From Verrucomicrobiaceae bacterium (GTDB lineage: Bacteria > Verrucomicrobiota > Verrucomicrobiia > Verrucomicrobiales > Akkermansiaceae), in the NCBI GenBank assembly GCA_027486655.1, contig JAIXOR010000004.1, forward strand, positions 146,722-210,721: DNA of 64,000 nucleotides, read 5' to 3'. The notes beneath the pieces are model-generated. The model searched no databases, was not told where the DNA came from, and was given only the letters and a program-made list of their open reading frames with translations. The translations under genes were made by a program, and so were the position numbers. This document shows positions 29,258-37,134 of the stretch, piece after piece. Every line of letters begins with the position of its first letter. Position 1 is the first letter of the stretch.

Positions 29258-30148
29258 ATGGTTTCTCCCCGCCGCTATCTCCTGTCGTTTGCTGCGGCCG
29301 CATCGGTTCTTTCCGCTGCGGAGGCGACGGTTTCTGCGCAAGGGACCGCGGCGAAACCTGCGGTGCCGCGGGTGGTGGTTCCTACGGGAAGCCGGCCGAT
29401 GGATCCGGTGAGGCCGGTGTCTCCCGCGACTCGCATCCTCTATCCTTGGAAAACCCACATCACGTGTACGGTGTTTTGGGTGGGTGAAACGCCCACGGCG
29501 AGGAATCCGACGCCGAATCACAAGTCGTCCTGGGACCAGCAGTGGGCAATCAACTTCGGTGGCTTCGACGATCCGGAGCCTGAAAACCGGATTGCCAGCC
29601 ACAGCACCGGAGACTTCCGGCCCAAGGCGTTCGTGCCCAAGCTCAATCCATTTTACATTGCTCTGCCCTATAATGACGTCGAGGGCTACGGCAGGCACAA
29701 ACCGGAAGCCGCGCGGGTGATCCCATGGTTCGCCCGAATGCGCCCGGAGCCTGGGAAAACCGTGTGCAAGGGCCGTTGGGTTCAAATCTACCGGGGTGGC
29801 CGGAGTTGTTACGCGCAGTGGGAGGATTGCGGGCCCTGGGTGACGGACGACTGGGAATACGTCTTCGGTTCCAAACCGCCCAAGACCCGAGAGAACGGCT
29901 CTGCCGGGATTGATATCTCACCCTCGATCCGTGATTACCTTGGTCTCAAATCCGGCGATAAGGTCCACTGGCGCTTCGTCGAAGCAGGCCAGGTCCCCTA
30001 TGGCCCCTGGAAGAAGTATGGCCAGACTTCGGAATCGGTCCCCGGCGCGGATCCCGACCTCGACGCCCAGCGCCGCTACCTCGAATACCTGCGGAAGCTG
30101 CGCGACGAGCAATTCCAGAAAAAACCGCTCAACCAACTTCAAAACTGA
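29258..30148 (+). CDS. Secreted protein with DPBB-like domain, function unknown
   Basis: 296 residues. MVSPRRYLLSFAAAASVLSA is an export signal, which is why ATG 29258 is chosen over an in-frame Met 27 codons upstream. After a Pro-rich stretch comes THITCTVFWVGE and later CYAQWEDCGPWVTDDW with AGIDISPSIRDYLGL. The latter resembles the double-psi beta-barrel of RlpA and expansin-like proteins (a C-G-P / D-I-S pattern), though I cannot place it in a named family. Four Cys could pair outside the cell. It is convergent with the lipase gene with one base between the stops. Confidence 0.7.
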   Translation: MVSPRRYLLSFAAAASVLSAAEATVSAQGTAAKPAVPRVVVPTGSRPMDPVRPVSPATRILYPWKTHITCTVFWVGETPTARNPTPNHKSSWDQQWAINFGGFDDPEPENRIASHSTGDFRPKAFVPKLNPFYIALPYNDVEGYGRHKPEAARVIPWFARMRPEPGKTVCKGRWVQIYRGGRSCYAQWEDCGPWVTDDWEYVFGSKPPKTRENGSAGIDISPSIRDYLGLKSGDKVHWRFVEAGQVPYGPWKKYGQTSESVPGADPDLDAQRRYLEYLRKLRDEQFQKKPLNQLQN

Positions 30149-30149
30149 G

Positions 30150-30860
30150 TCAGCGGCCCGCAGTGAGGAATTCGATACAGAACCTCACCGTGTCCGGATG
30201 GGTCTGGATGAATGTGTGATCCGCATCCACCACGCGGAAATCCTTGAGCCCATGGATCCGCCCGCGGTTTGCGGAAACGATGCCGTCGTTCTCGGTATCC
30301 AGCAGTTTCCGGAAGAACGGGATCGAGGAACGCCGCCCCATCACTACGGCCGCCTCAATGTCGGTTGGCAGCGGGGGCAGCCCCGCAGGCACGCCACTGG
30401 TGCCCAAGGCGCGCCCGGCCGGACCGAGGAGTTGGCGGATCAGCGGGTGCCCGTCCGCCCAGTCCACGATTTCACTGCCGGAGTTGGGCGGCGCGAGCAT
30501 GATCAATCGCTGCGGACGGGGGGCGTCGGGATCGGCGAGGATGTGCCGCGCGATGATACCACCGAGCGAGTGGGTGATCCAGCAAGCTGCCTGCCCGTTG
30601 GAATGCCTGCGGATTGTTTGTGCCACCCGTTCCGCCAGCACAGGGATTGGAAGTCGTGCCGAGGGGTAGGGGATGTTCAAGGTGGAAAAGCCCTCCTCCC
30701 GAAGCATGCGGGCCAGGGGTTCCATCGCGTGCCATCCACGCCAGAGCCCGTGGAGAAGGACCACCAGGCGACCACCCTCGCCCCGCCGCTGCGGGCGGTC
30801 CCACGGAAGCGGTGGCGTGAGCATTTCCAGACGGTCACTCAGTCGCGGCGGCCTCGGCAT
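30150..30860 (-). CDS. Alpha/beta hydrolase, lipase-like
   Basis: 236 residues. The oxyanion segment VVLLHGLWRG, nucleophile THSLGGIIAR (Ser), acid in ENDGIVS and His in DADHTFIQ give a complete alpha/beta-hydrolase triad. The pattern is closest to small bacterial triacylglycerol lipases or acetyltransferase-like hydrolases. There is no signal peptide, unlike the related gene at 59699-60370, so it probably acts in the cytosol. Substrate unknown. Confidence 0.8.
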   Translation of the reverse strand: MPRPPRLSDRLEMLTPPLPWDRPQRRGEGGRLVVLLHGLWRGWHAMEPLARMLREEGFSTLNIPYPSARLPIPVLAERVAQTIRRHSNGQAACWITHSLGGIIARHILADPDAPRPQRLIMLAPPNSGSEIVDWADGHPLIRQLLGPAGRALGTSGVPAGLPPLPTDIEAAVVMGRRSSIPFFRKLLDTENDGIVSANRGRIHGLKDFRVVDADHTFIQTHPDTVRFCIEFLTAGR

Positions 30861-30979
30861 CGCAGCAGGCTAACCCCACCGGGCCTGCCTTGCAACCCCG
30901 GTCGGCCGAGGCTTCCGACCTCGATTTGTTTCAGGATTCGGAAAAATCCGGATCGCTGCTGCAAATCGGGTGCATTCTT

Positions 30980-31008
30980 CTTGACTCATCAGGGTGGGGG
31001 GCCTAAAT
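30980..31008 (+). promoter_or_regulatory. Sigma-70-type promoter of rplI
   Basis: TTGACT (30980-30985) and TAAATC (31003-31008) are separated by 17 bases, close to the -35/-10 consensus. A start near 31015 would give a 30-base leader before the rplI ATG. Confidence 0.55.
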
Positions 31009-31044
31009 CGCCGCCCCCAAACGAACTTTTTACCCCAGACCGCC

Positions 31045-31518
31045 ATGGCCAACGCTCAAGTCATCCTCAAAGAAAAAATCGAAGGCCTTGGTGCCGAAGC
31101 CGATGTCGTCAAAGTCCGCGCCGGCTACGCCCGCAACTTCCTGATCCCGCAAGGCAAGGCCTACGAGGCCACCAAGTCCAACCTCCGCCACGTGGAGGCC
31201 CTCAAGACCGCCCGCGCCCGCCGCGAGGCCGAGGAACTTCTCGCCTTCCAGGAAATCGCCACCAAGATCTCCAAGCTCAAGCCGAAGTTCACCCTCTCCA
31301 CCGGTCAAGGCGGCAAGGCCTTCGGATCGGTCACCAATCTCGACATCCACAAGGAACTCGAAGCCGCAGGCATCTCGATCGACCGCCACGGCATCGAGCT
31401 TGAGAAGCCGATCAAGAAGTCCGGCAAGTCCGAGGTGAGCATCCGCCTGCACCCGCAGGTCACCGCCACCCTCACCATCACGGTGGACGCCGGCGAGGAA
31501 CAGGCTGCCGAAGCCTGA
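31045..31518 (+). CDS. rplI: 50S ribosomal protein L9
   Basis: 157 residues. Binds 23S rRNA and stabilises the L1 stalk region of the large subunit. AQVILKEKIEGLGAEADVVKVRAGYARNFLIPQGKAYEAT is the conserved N-terminal domain, followed by the long connecting helix and the C-terminal domain. It has its own promoter and a terminator, and stands apart from the rpsF/rpsR genes often found beside it. Confidence 0.97.
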   Translation: MANAQVILKEKIEGLGAEADVVKVRAGYARNFLIPQGKAYEATKSNLRHVEALKTARARREAEELLAFQEIATKISKLKPKFTLSTGQGGKAFGSVTNLDIHKELEAAGISIDRHGIELEKPIKKSGKSEVSIRLHPQVTATLTITVDAGEEQAAEA

Positions 31519-31542
31519 TCGTCGTCCCGAATCGTTTTCATG

Positions 31543-31578
31543 AAAAACCCCCGGTCCGGAAACGGACCGGGGGTTTTT
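31543..31578. terminator. Bidirectional terminator between rplI and the response regulator
   Basis: A perfect 16-base stem (AAAAACCCCCGGTCCG with its complement) around GAAA. A-run and T-run flanks make it work in both directions, serving the convergent rplI and response-regulator genes. Confidence 0.92.
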
Positions 31579-31609
31579 GCGTGTTGCGAACTCCAATTCG
31601 CGAAAACCT

Positions 31610-32266
31610 TCAGACCAGCCCCTGCCGCAGGGCCTTGGAGACCGCTTCCGTCTGCGAGCGGACATGCAGCTTGCGGTAAACGGAACGCAGATGCATGTCT
31701 ACGGTATGCTGGGAAATGGACAATTGGTCGGCGATCTCCTTTTTGATCATTCCACGGACGAGATAGCGCAGCACGTCCTCCTCACGCGAGGTGAGCGGCT
31801 CGATCTCATGCACCGGACCGTAACGGGCAAATCCTTCGAGGATCATCTTGGCGATCGGACTGCTGAGCGCCGAGGCCCCATGAATGACGTCGCGGATGCC
31901 GGTCAGGATTTCATCCGGATCGGATGTCTTGAGCAGATAGCCTGAGGCGCCGTTGCAGATCGCCCGGTAGACCTTCTCACGGTCGTCGAACGAAGTCAGG
32001 ATCAGCACCTTCACCTCGGGCATGATCGAGCGGATGTCCGCGAGCACTTCAAGACCGTCCTTGCGGGGCAGCCCCAGGTCGAGCAGAAGCAAGTCCGGCC
32101 TTTCATTGGTGAACTTGAGCTTGTCGTAAAGATCCGCCGGATTGGAGAAATGGTGCGGACAGGCAAGATCCTCTTCGGCGGCGATGAGACGGCGGACCTG
32201 TTTGGCAAAGACCTCATGGTCCTCCAGAATCCAGATGGTGGTGGTTTTTGTGGCTTCGGCGATCAT
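31610..32266 (-). CDS. NarL/LuxR-type response regulator
   Basis: 218 residues. The receiver domain (about 10-125) has IWILEDHEVF, the phospho-acceptor Asp in LLLLDLGLPRKDG, the switch Thr in ILTSFDD and Lys in GYLLKTS. The C-terminal LuxR helix-turn-helix is LTSREEDVLRYLVRGMIKKEIADQLSISQHTVDMHL, truncated here only by quoting. It starts with an ATGA overlap with the kinase stop, so the pair is translationally coupled and very likely one signalling pathway. Targets are unknown. Confidence 0.93.
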   Translation of the reverse strand: MIAEATKTTTIWILEDHEVFAKQVRRLIAAEEDLACPHHFSNPADLYDKLKFTNERPDLLLLDLGLPRKDGLEVLADIRSIMPEVKVLILTSFDDREKVYRAICNGASGYLLKTSDPDEILTGIRDVIHGASALSSPIAKMILEGFARYGPVHEIEPLTSREEDVLRYLVRGMIKKEIADQLSISQHTVDMHLRSVYRKLHVRSQTEAVSKALRQGLV

Positions 32267-34272
32267 GACAGGGTGGGGTGGGCGGTGAGATGCGAACGTT
32301 TGACCAGAAGGCGGATGCTCGTGCCCGCCTCCTTGGAGGAATCGACCTGCAGCAGTCCTTCCAGCACCCGTGCGCGGTCTTCGAGCTTGTTCACGCTCAT
32401 CGGGCGGGACTCGTGGTTCAGCGGGAGGCCGACGCCGTTGTCGGTGATCTCAAGCGCCAGCTTGTCGTCCTCATCCCAGAGGCGGATGGAGACTTTGTTG
32501 GCCTTGGAGTGCTTGAGCACGTTGTGAATCGCTTCCTTGTAAAACAGGAAGAGGTGGCGCTTTGCATCCAGCGAAAGCTTGGCTGCGGTCTTGTTGGACT
32601 CGCATTCGACGGTGAACTGGATCTCCCGAAGCAGGCGGTTGGCGGTTTCGCGCATGCGCTGGACGAGATCGCCGATCGAGTCCTGCTTTCGCTCCAGCAG
32701 CCAGACGATGTCGCGCATGGCCAGCGAGCTTTCGCGGGCGATGGTTTCCACTTCATTGAGATCGTGGGCGATCTCTTCCGGGCCATGGAGCCTGGCGAGA
32801 TCCTTGCGGGCCGTGCGGGCGATGAGTGAAATGCTGCCGAGATTGCTGCCGATGTCGTCGTGGAGGTCCGAAGCGATCCGTTTGCGGATCTGGTCCAATT
32901 GCTCCTTGGACATCAGCCTGCGGCGCTCGACGATGAAGACCGGGATCAGGAACGTGAGTCCTAACAGCACGGCGGAGCCCCAGGTGGCATTGAGCTCGCT
33001 GCGGGAGGCGAGCTGCCGGTGAACGGGGCGCAGGGTGGAGAGTTCCCGTTCAATCCGCCCGCGCTCGTGAAGTTGATGGAGCCAGGTGCTCACTGGAATG
33101 ATTTCCCGCTCCGAGCTGCAGCCATCCGTCAGGCTGTTCACGGCGATCGATTTGCCACCGTGCTCACGCTGGATCTGAAGTCCCTTGGCGAGGTTGCGGC
33201 CATGGGACCACAGTTCGATTTCCGAGAGAGCGTGAATCTTGCGGTCGCCCATGATCCAGGGCTTGGTCGCCATGATGCGCACGCTGCGCACCGTCCGGCC
33301 CGGTGTCGGGATCACCAGAGGTGTCATGTGGCTGGCACCGGCCAGGGAGTTCGTCCACGTGTGAATCGCGGCGGGCTCGTCATCCACAAAAACCTGGAAG
33401 GACTCAGGAAACACGGAGGCTTCGAAGGAGCGGTTCACCTGATAGGGATAGAGAACGATGCGGTCCAGAGCGGCCGGGGAAGAGAGATCGACTTTCCATG
33501 TGGTGGTGTTGTGCTCACCTTCCACCAGCACCGCATCGCCGGGTTCGAGATCCGGCCTGCCGCCATTCTGCCAGATACCAAGCGGCGTGCGACCGTCGAC
33601 CAAGGCGGCGGGATACCACAGCCCCGGAACATCGAGGTCGTTGGAAGCGGACACCGTGGCCGAGAAGGAAACCGGCTCGCCTTCCGAGATCACCACGAAT
33701 TCCGAGAGCCCGAAGAGATCGAGGGTTCCCTTGTAGTGCCCTTCCTGCACGGTGAGTCTCACATAGCGTGCCTTGTCGCGTGCCTTGATGCAGACCGGAA
33801 TGCCTTCGGGAGAGGGATGGACCGTAGGCCCCGAGGTGAACAGAATGGTCCGCTGTCCGAAGTCCGCACGATTCGAGAGTTCGAGCGTAAAACGTTTCGG
33901 AAAGATTCCGGAATCTTCCAAAAATTCCCGCTGCGACGGAACCAGATAGATTGAATCCACGGGAAGCTCCCGACCCAGATCCAGGATGATGAAGGGATCC
34001 GGGGCTCCTTTCGAAACGCGGCCTCCACGATAGCCAAGACCCACTTTAAGCGGGTGTTCGCAGTGCTGGGAGAAGGAGGAGAGTTGCCCGTCCAACCACG
34101 AGACCCGGTCCTCGACCTTAACCAGTTGCGGATCAAAAATGCGGGCGATCCGTGAGATCGGATTCCGCATCTGCCCGGTGGCCGCAGCCTCGGATGGCGA
34201 AGCACCTGCCAGCAGGAGGACGGATAACAATCCGCCGGCAAGAGTTCGGGAATGGAAGTGGGGAGGTCTCAT
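32263..34272 (-). CDS. Sensor histidine kinase with discoidin-like extracellular domains
   Basis: 669 residues. Signal peptide (about 1-30), then two discoidin/F5-8-type beta domains (about 50-185 and 195-370) with the 'PAALVDGRTPLGIW' and 'ARYVRLTVQEG' patterns. One membrane segment (about 435-455, AVLLGLTFLIPVFIV) leads into a HisKA_3 phosphoacceptor helix (RIASDLHDDIGSNLGS, His near 478) and an HATPase_c domain (N-box in EAIHNVLKHSKA, G1 DNGVGLPL). Discoidin domains usually bind carbohydrate, so it may sense a glycan outside the membrane. That is inference. It signals to the NarL-type regulator overlapping its stop codon. Confidence 0.9.
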   Translation of the reverse strand: MRPPHFHSRTLAGGLLSVLLLAGASPSEAAATGQMRNPISRIARIFDPQLVKVEDRVSWLDGQLSSFSQHCEHPLKVGLGYRGGRVSKGAPDPFIILDLGRELPVDSIYLVPSQREFLEDSGIFPKRFTLELSNRADFGQRTILFTSGPTVHPSPEGIPVCIKARDKARYVRLTVQEGHYKGTLDLFGLSEFVVISEGEPVSFSATVSASNDLDVPGLWYPAALVDGRTPLGIWQNGGRPDLEPGDAVLVEGEHNTTTWKVDLSSPAALDRIVLYPYQVNRSFEASVFPESFQVFVDDEPAAIHTWTNSLAGASHMTPLVIPTPGRTVRSVRIMATKPWIMGDRKIHALSEIELWSHGRNLAKGLQIQREHGGKSIAVNSLTDGCSSEREIIPVSTWLHQLHERGRIERELSTLRPVHRQLASRSELNATWGSAVLLGLTFLIPVFIVERRRLMSKEQLDQIRKRIASDLHDDIGSNLGSISLIARTARKDLARLHGPEEIAHDLNEVETIARESSLAMRDIVWLLERKQDSIGDLVQRMRETANRLLREIQFTVECESNKTAAKLSLDAKRHLFLFYKEAIHNVLKHSKANKVSIRLWDEDDKLALEITDNGVGLPLNHESRPMSVNKLEDRARVLEGLLQVDSSKEAGTSIRLLVKRSHLTAHPTLS

Positions 34273-34336
34273 CCGTGAGGGATTTACGGGGCGAGATTGA
34301 CGGAATTTTAAAAATAATCAACATTTTTTGATTAAG

Positions 34337-34367
34337 TTTGAACGTTCTTGAATTCCCGATGTTCAAA
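34337..34367. promoter_or_regulatory. Inverted repeat upstream of the histidine kinase
   Basis: TTTGAAC (34337-34343) and GTTCAAA (34361-34367) are 7-base complementary arms, and GAACGTTC is nested at the left arm. It lies in the AT-rich 100-base gap between the chorismate-binding gene and the kinase. It has no T run, so an operator is more likely than a terminator. Confidence 0.3.
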
Positions 34368-34372
34368 ACCCC

Positions 34373-35392
34373 CTAAGCGCTCGCCAAAAATCCCTTCACC
34401 GCCTCGCGTTTCAGGCGCAATTCCCGCCATTCGTTGACGAGTCGGCTGGCTTCGATGATGCCGCAGCCGGCTGGGACCCTGAGTCGGCGGCCCTGCCACC
34501 AGACGCCCCGGATGGCGACCACGGAGCAGAAATTGCCAGCGTCCCAGACGCCGAAAGGTGCGCCGAAGCCCGCTGGGCAGCCAAGACGCTCCCGCCATTC
34601 GAGGAGTTTTTTCAGTGTGACATCGGTGCGGGGCAGGGGGCCGAGCGCGGGCGTGGGATGGAGGCGCTGGATCAGCTCGTCCGGCCCGTGTGGGGTGTGA
34701 AGTTCCAGCTCGATCCGTGTGAGGAAGTGGACGATCGACCCGAGGTCGATGATCTGGCGGGACTTCCGCTCAAGTTTGCCGAAGTCGAGAAGCTTGGAAA
34801 CGAGAGTCTGCGCGACGTATTCGTGTTCGCGGATTTCCTTTTCATCGGCGGCGAAGACCTCGCGATCCTCGCTGCGGGCGGTGCCGGCGAGGGCCATCGT
34901 TTCGAGTTTGCGGTCGCGCAGCGCGACAAGCAGTTCCGGTGTGGCCCCGGCGAAGCCTTCTTCCGGGTGATACCAGCCATAGGATTGGAGAGGTGAGGTC
35001 TTCGCGCACATCGCCGCACGGATGAGCGGAGCGGGGTCTTCGCTCGCCGTGCCGGATTCGGTCACCACGGGGACGGTTTTCTCAAACACCCCGGAGTGGA
35101 TGGACGACATGACCTCCTGGAAAACGACCGAGAAAGGTGCCGCATCGAGAGCGTCCCAGCGGACGTCGATGGCCGCAGGGGGCATGAAGCGCCGCGACCA
35201 CTCGGCGGCGGAAACGCGCTCGACCCGTGAAGGGGTCTTCCACGGGGTGGTCGAGCTCAAGGCGAAGTCCTGCAGGTAAAACGCCGTTCCTTCCGGCGGC
35301 GGCGTGGCGCTGGATTCAAAAGGTCCGTGTCCGACGATGACGATGCCGTCCCGTCTTGCCAGCCATGCCATGGATTCCCGACTCTCTTCCAT
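34373..35392 (-). CDS. Chorismate-binding enzyme, isochorismate synthase-like
   Basis: 339 residues. The C-terminal chorismate-utilising fold is clear: AGATPELLVALRDRKLETMALAGTA, DEKEIREHEYV, LHPTPALGPLPR, FGAPFGVWD and RVPAGCGIIEAS. Family members convert chorismate to isochorismate (MenF/EntC), or to anthranilate or aminodeoxychorismate. The short length and the HPTPALGG-like block favour MenF in menaquinone synthesis, but no other men gene is nearby. The ATG at 35392 (GGAA upstream) is preferred over an in-frame TTG at 35434. It is downstream of yraN in the same orientation. Confidence 0.82.
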   Translation of the reverse strand: MEESRESMAWLARRDGIVIVGHGPFESSATPPPEGTAFYLQDFALSSTTPWKTPSRVERVSAAEWSRRFMPPAAIDVRWDALDAAPFSVVFQEVMSSIHSGVFEKTVPVVTESGTASEDPAPLIRAAMCAKTSPLQSYGWYHPEEGFAGATPELLVALRDRKLETMALAGTARSEDREVFAADEKEIREHEYVAQTLVSKLLDFGKLERKSRQIIDLGSIVHFLTRIELELHTPHGPDELIQRLHPTPALGPLPRTDVTLKKLLEWRERLGCPAGFGAPFGVWDAGNFCSVVAIRGVWWQGRRLRVPAGCGIIEASRLVNEWRELRLKREAVKGFLASA

Positions 35393-35464
35393 TCGTTCCG
35401 GGGGAAACCTGTGGGCGGTATCTGACCCGTGCAAGTGCGATCCGGTAACGTTCCGTTAGTTTTG

Positions 35465-35845
35465 CTAGAATGCGTCCCTCACCCGGTTGACCCGCGGTTT
35501 TTTTCCATCCTCGACCAGGATCTCCATCACATCGAAGCGCCATGGCACGTTGCGGGTGCCCATACGCTTCAGCCAGGCGTTTGCTCCCCGTTCGATGAGC
35601 CGTTGTTTCGGTTTGTCCACCGCATCCAGCGGCCGGATCCGGGTGCTGGCGTGGCGGGTTTTCACCTCGACGAAGACCAGCAGGCGCCCGTCCCGCACGA
35701 TGAGGTCCACTTCGCCGCCTTTGGGCCCGCGGAAGTTCCGGGCGAGGATCCGGCAGCCCTGGGCGCGCAGCCAGTCCGCAGCCACGCGCTCGCCGTAGTT
35801 TCCCAGCCACTCGTTGCCGTGTGCCTGCCCGTCAGGCCCCGTCAA
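35465..35845 (-). CDS. YraN family (UPF0102) predicted endonuclease
   Basis: 126 residues with the YraN/UPF0102 signature GNYGERVAADWL, GPKGGEVDLIVRDGRLLVFVEVKTR, a Holliday-junction-resolvase-like fold with the E-D-(E-V-K) catalytic pattern. It often sits next to rnhB, as here. The start is uncertain. TTG at 35845 gives the usual family length and only a 14-base overlap with rnhB. An ATG at 35941 is also in frame but would overlap rnhB by 110 bases. The function of the family is not firmly known. Confidence 0.8.
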   Translation of the reverse strand: MTGPDGQAHGNEWLGNYGERVAADWLRAQGCRILARNFRGPKGGEVDLIVRDGRLLVFVEVKTRHASTRIRPLDAVDKPKQRLIERGANAWLKRMGTRNVPWRFDVMEILVEDGKKPRVNRVRDAF

Positions 35846-36455
35846 GCGGCAGGGAGAGTTGAGAAACCGGCTGAAACGACCGACGATGATGGCGGCAAGG
35901 GCCGTGAATCCGAAGCGCTTCAAGATGCTCCTTGGTGCCATATCCCTGATGCCGGGAGAAGCCGAATTGCGGAAACTCCCGATCGATTTCCCGCATCAGC
36001 CGATCGCGCGTCACCTTGGCAATGATGCTTGCCGCGGCGATGGAAAGCGACTTGCCGTCACCCTTGACCACACCATCGTGCGGAAGCGGGAAGTCCCGCA
36101 CCGGAAGCCCGTCGATCAGGCAGTGGCAGGGGGATGGATTCAGTGACTCCACCGCGCGTCGCATGGCGAGATGGGTGGCTCTCAGGATGTTGAGGCGGTC
36201 GATTTCCTCTGCCGTCGCCATCGCCACCGCCCACGACAGGTGCGGATCTGCCGTGAGTCGTTCATACAAGGCCTCGCGCTTTGCGGCGCTGAGTTTCTTG
36301 GAGTCGTCCAGGCCCGGGCAGGTGAAATCCGCCGGAAGAATCACGGCGGCCGCTGCCACGGGTCCAGCGAGCGGGCCCCGGCCCGCCTCGTCCACGCCGG
36401 CGATCTTTCGGAGACCACGGCGGTGAAGGGCGGATTCGAGGCTCAGGTCCGGCAT
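35832..36455 (-). CDS. rnhB: Ribonuclease HII
   Basis: 207 residues. Removes ribonucleotides from RNA/DNA hybrids. The acidic catalytic residues lie in GVDEAGRGPLAGPV, the DDSKKLS motif follows, and VKGDGKSLSIAAASIIAKVTRD carries the later Asp and the conserved SIIAK. It ends with the typical short tail after HRRSFQPV. It is first of the rnhB-yraN pair and lies 3 bases downstream of the CAP lipoprotein stop. Confidence 0.95.
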   Translation of the reverse strand: MPDLSLESALHRRGLRKIAGVDEAGRGPLAGPVAAAAVILPADFTCPGLDDSKKLSAAKREALYERLTADPHLSWAVAMATAEEIDRLNILRATHLAMRRAVESLNPSPCHCLIDGLPVRDFPLPHDGVVKGDGKSLSIAAASIIAKVTRDRLMREIDREFPQFGFSRHQGYGTKEHLEALRIHGPCRHHRRSFQPVSQLSLPLDGA

Positions 36456-36458
36456 GTG

Positions 36459-37022
36459 TTAGAACGTATTGAATCGCTCGCGGGTGGTCATTTGTCGATG
36501 ATCGATTGTCGCAAACAGCTGGGTGGCGAAAACCATGCCATCGGAGTCTACGACCACACCCATGCCGGTGTGGGTCCACCCTTCAAGCATGTTTTTGTGG
36601 TGGTCCTTCGAGTCCTTCCAAAGGCTGACCATGGTGGTGGCCGGATTCGCACAACGTGACGAGGCGGCGACGTTCTCACTGACGCTCGACATGTGGTAGC
36701 GCTCGCGGGCGATCAGGGCGCGGCCCTCGAATCCAAAGTGACTTACGTTCTTGCCATTGAGGCTGAAGGTGCCGCGGTGCTGGCGGAGGTATTCGCAGTG
36801 CTCCTGGGCAAGCCGGTCCAGCCCGGAGTGGCGTTCGAGTTGGCTCTTCCCGCGGCTGGCGCGGTAGGAGTTCACCTCCTGAAGCACCCGCCCGGAAGGC
36901 GAGTTGTCCGGGCGCACCTGCGTGGAAACCTGGATCTTCTGGGGAGTTGGCGAGTTGGCGCAGGACGCCAGAACGGCTGCCGCCGCGGCGGCAAAAGCGA
37001 ATCGGATGTGGGATGTTTTCAT
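36459..37022 (-). CDS. CAP-domain (SCP/PR1-like) lipoprotein
   Basis: 187 residues. The N-terminus carries a lipoprotein signal with lipobox VLASC (Cys21). The CAP domain (about 50-175) shows the family pattern: LQEVNSYRASRG, LDRLAQEHCEYL, FEGRALIARE, SENVAASS, SLWKDSKDHHKNMLEGWTHTGMGVV. Bacterial CAP proteins are secreted and mostly of unknown activity. Spacing to rnhB is 3 bases, so the two may be co-transcribed. The upstream region has the GCGTA palindrome described below. Confidence 0.87.
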   Translation of the reverse strand: MKTSHIRFAFAAAAAAVLASCANSPTPQKIQVSTQVRPDNSPSGRVLQEVNSYRASRGKSQLERHSGLDRLAQEHCEYLRQHRGTFSLNGKNVSHFGFEGRALIARERYHMSSVSENVAASSRCANPATTMVSLWKDSKDHHKNMLEGWTHTGMGVVVDSDGMVFATQLFATIDHRQMTTRERFNTF

Positions 37023-37083
37023 GGGAGGGACAGCTCCGACATGGTCTCAAACATTTCCCGAAAGTAAATAAAATTTAGATATT

Positions 37084-37098
37084 TACGCGATGGCGTAG
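37084..37098. promoter_or_regulatory. Palindrome TACGC-GATG-GCGTA upstream of the CAP lipoprotein gene
   Basis: A perfect 5-base inverted repeat with a 4-base centre, in an AT-rich stretch 62-76 bases before the CAP start. The core GATGGCGTAG recurs upstream of the PEP-CTERM gene (28401-28410), suggesting one regulator for both exported proteins. This is inference from two copies. Confidence 0.4.
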
Positions 37099-37134
37099 GT
37101 TAAGACTTTGTTTTTTTAGAAAGGGGCTCGGCGA

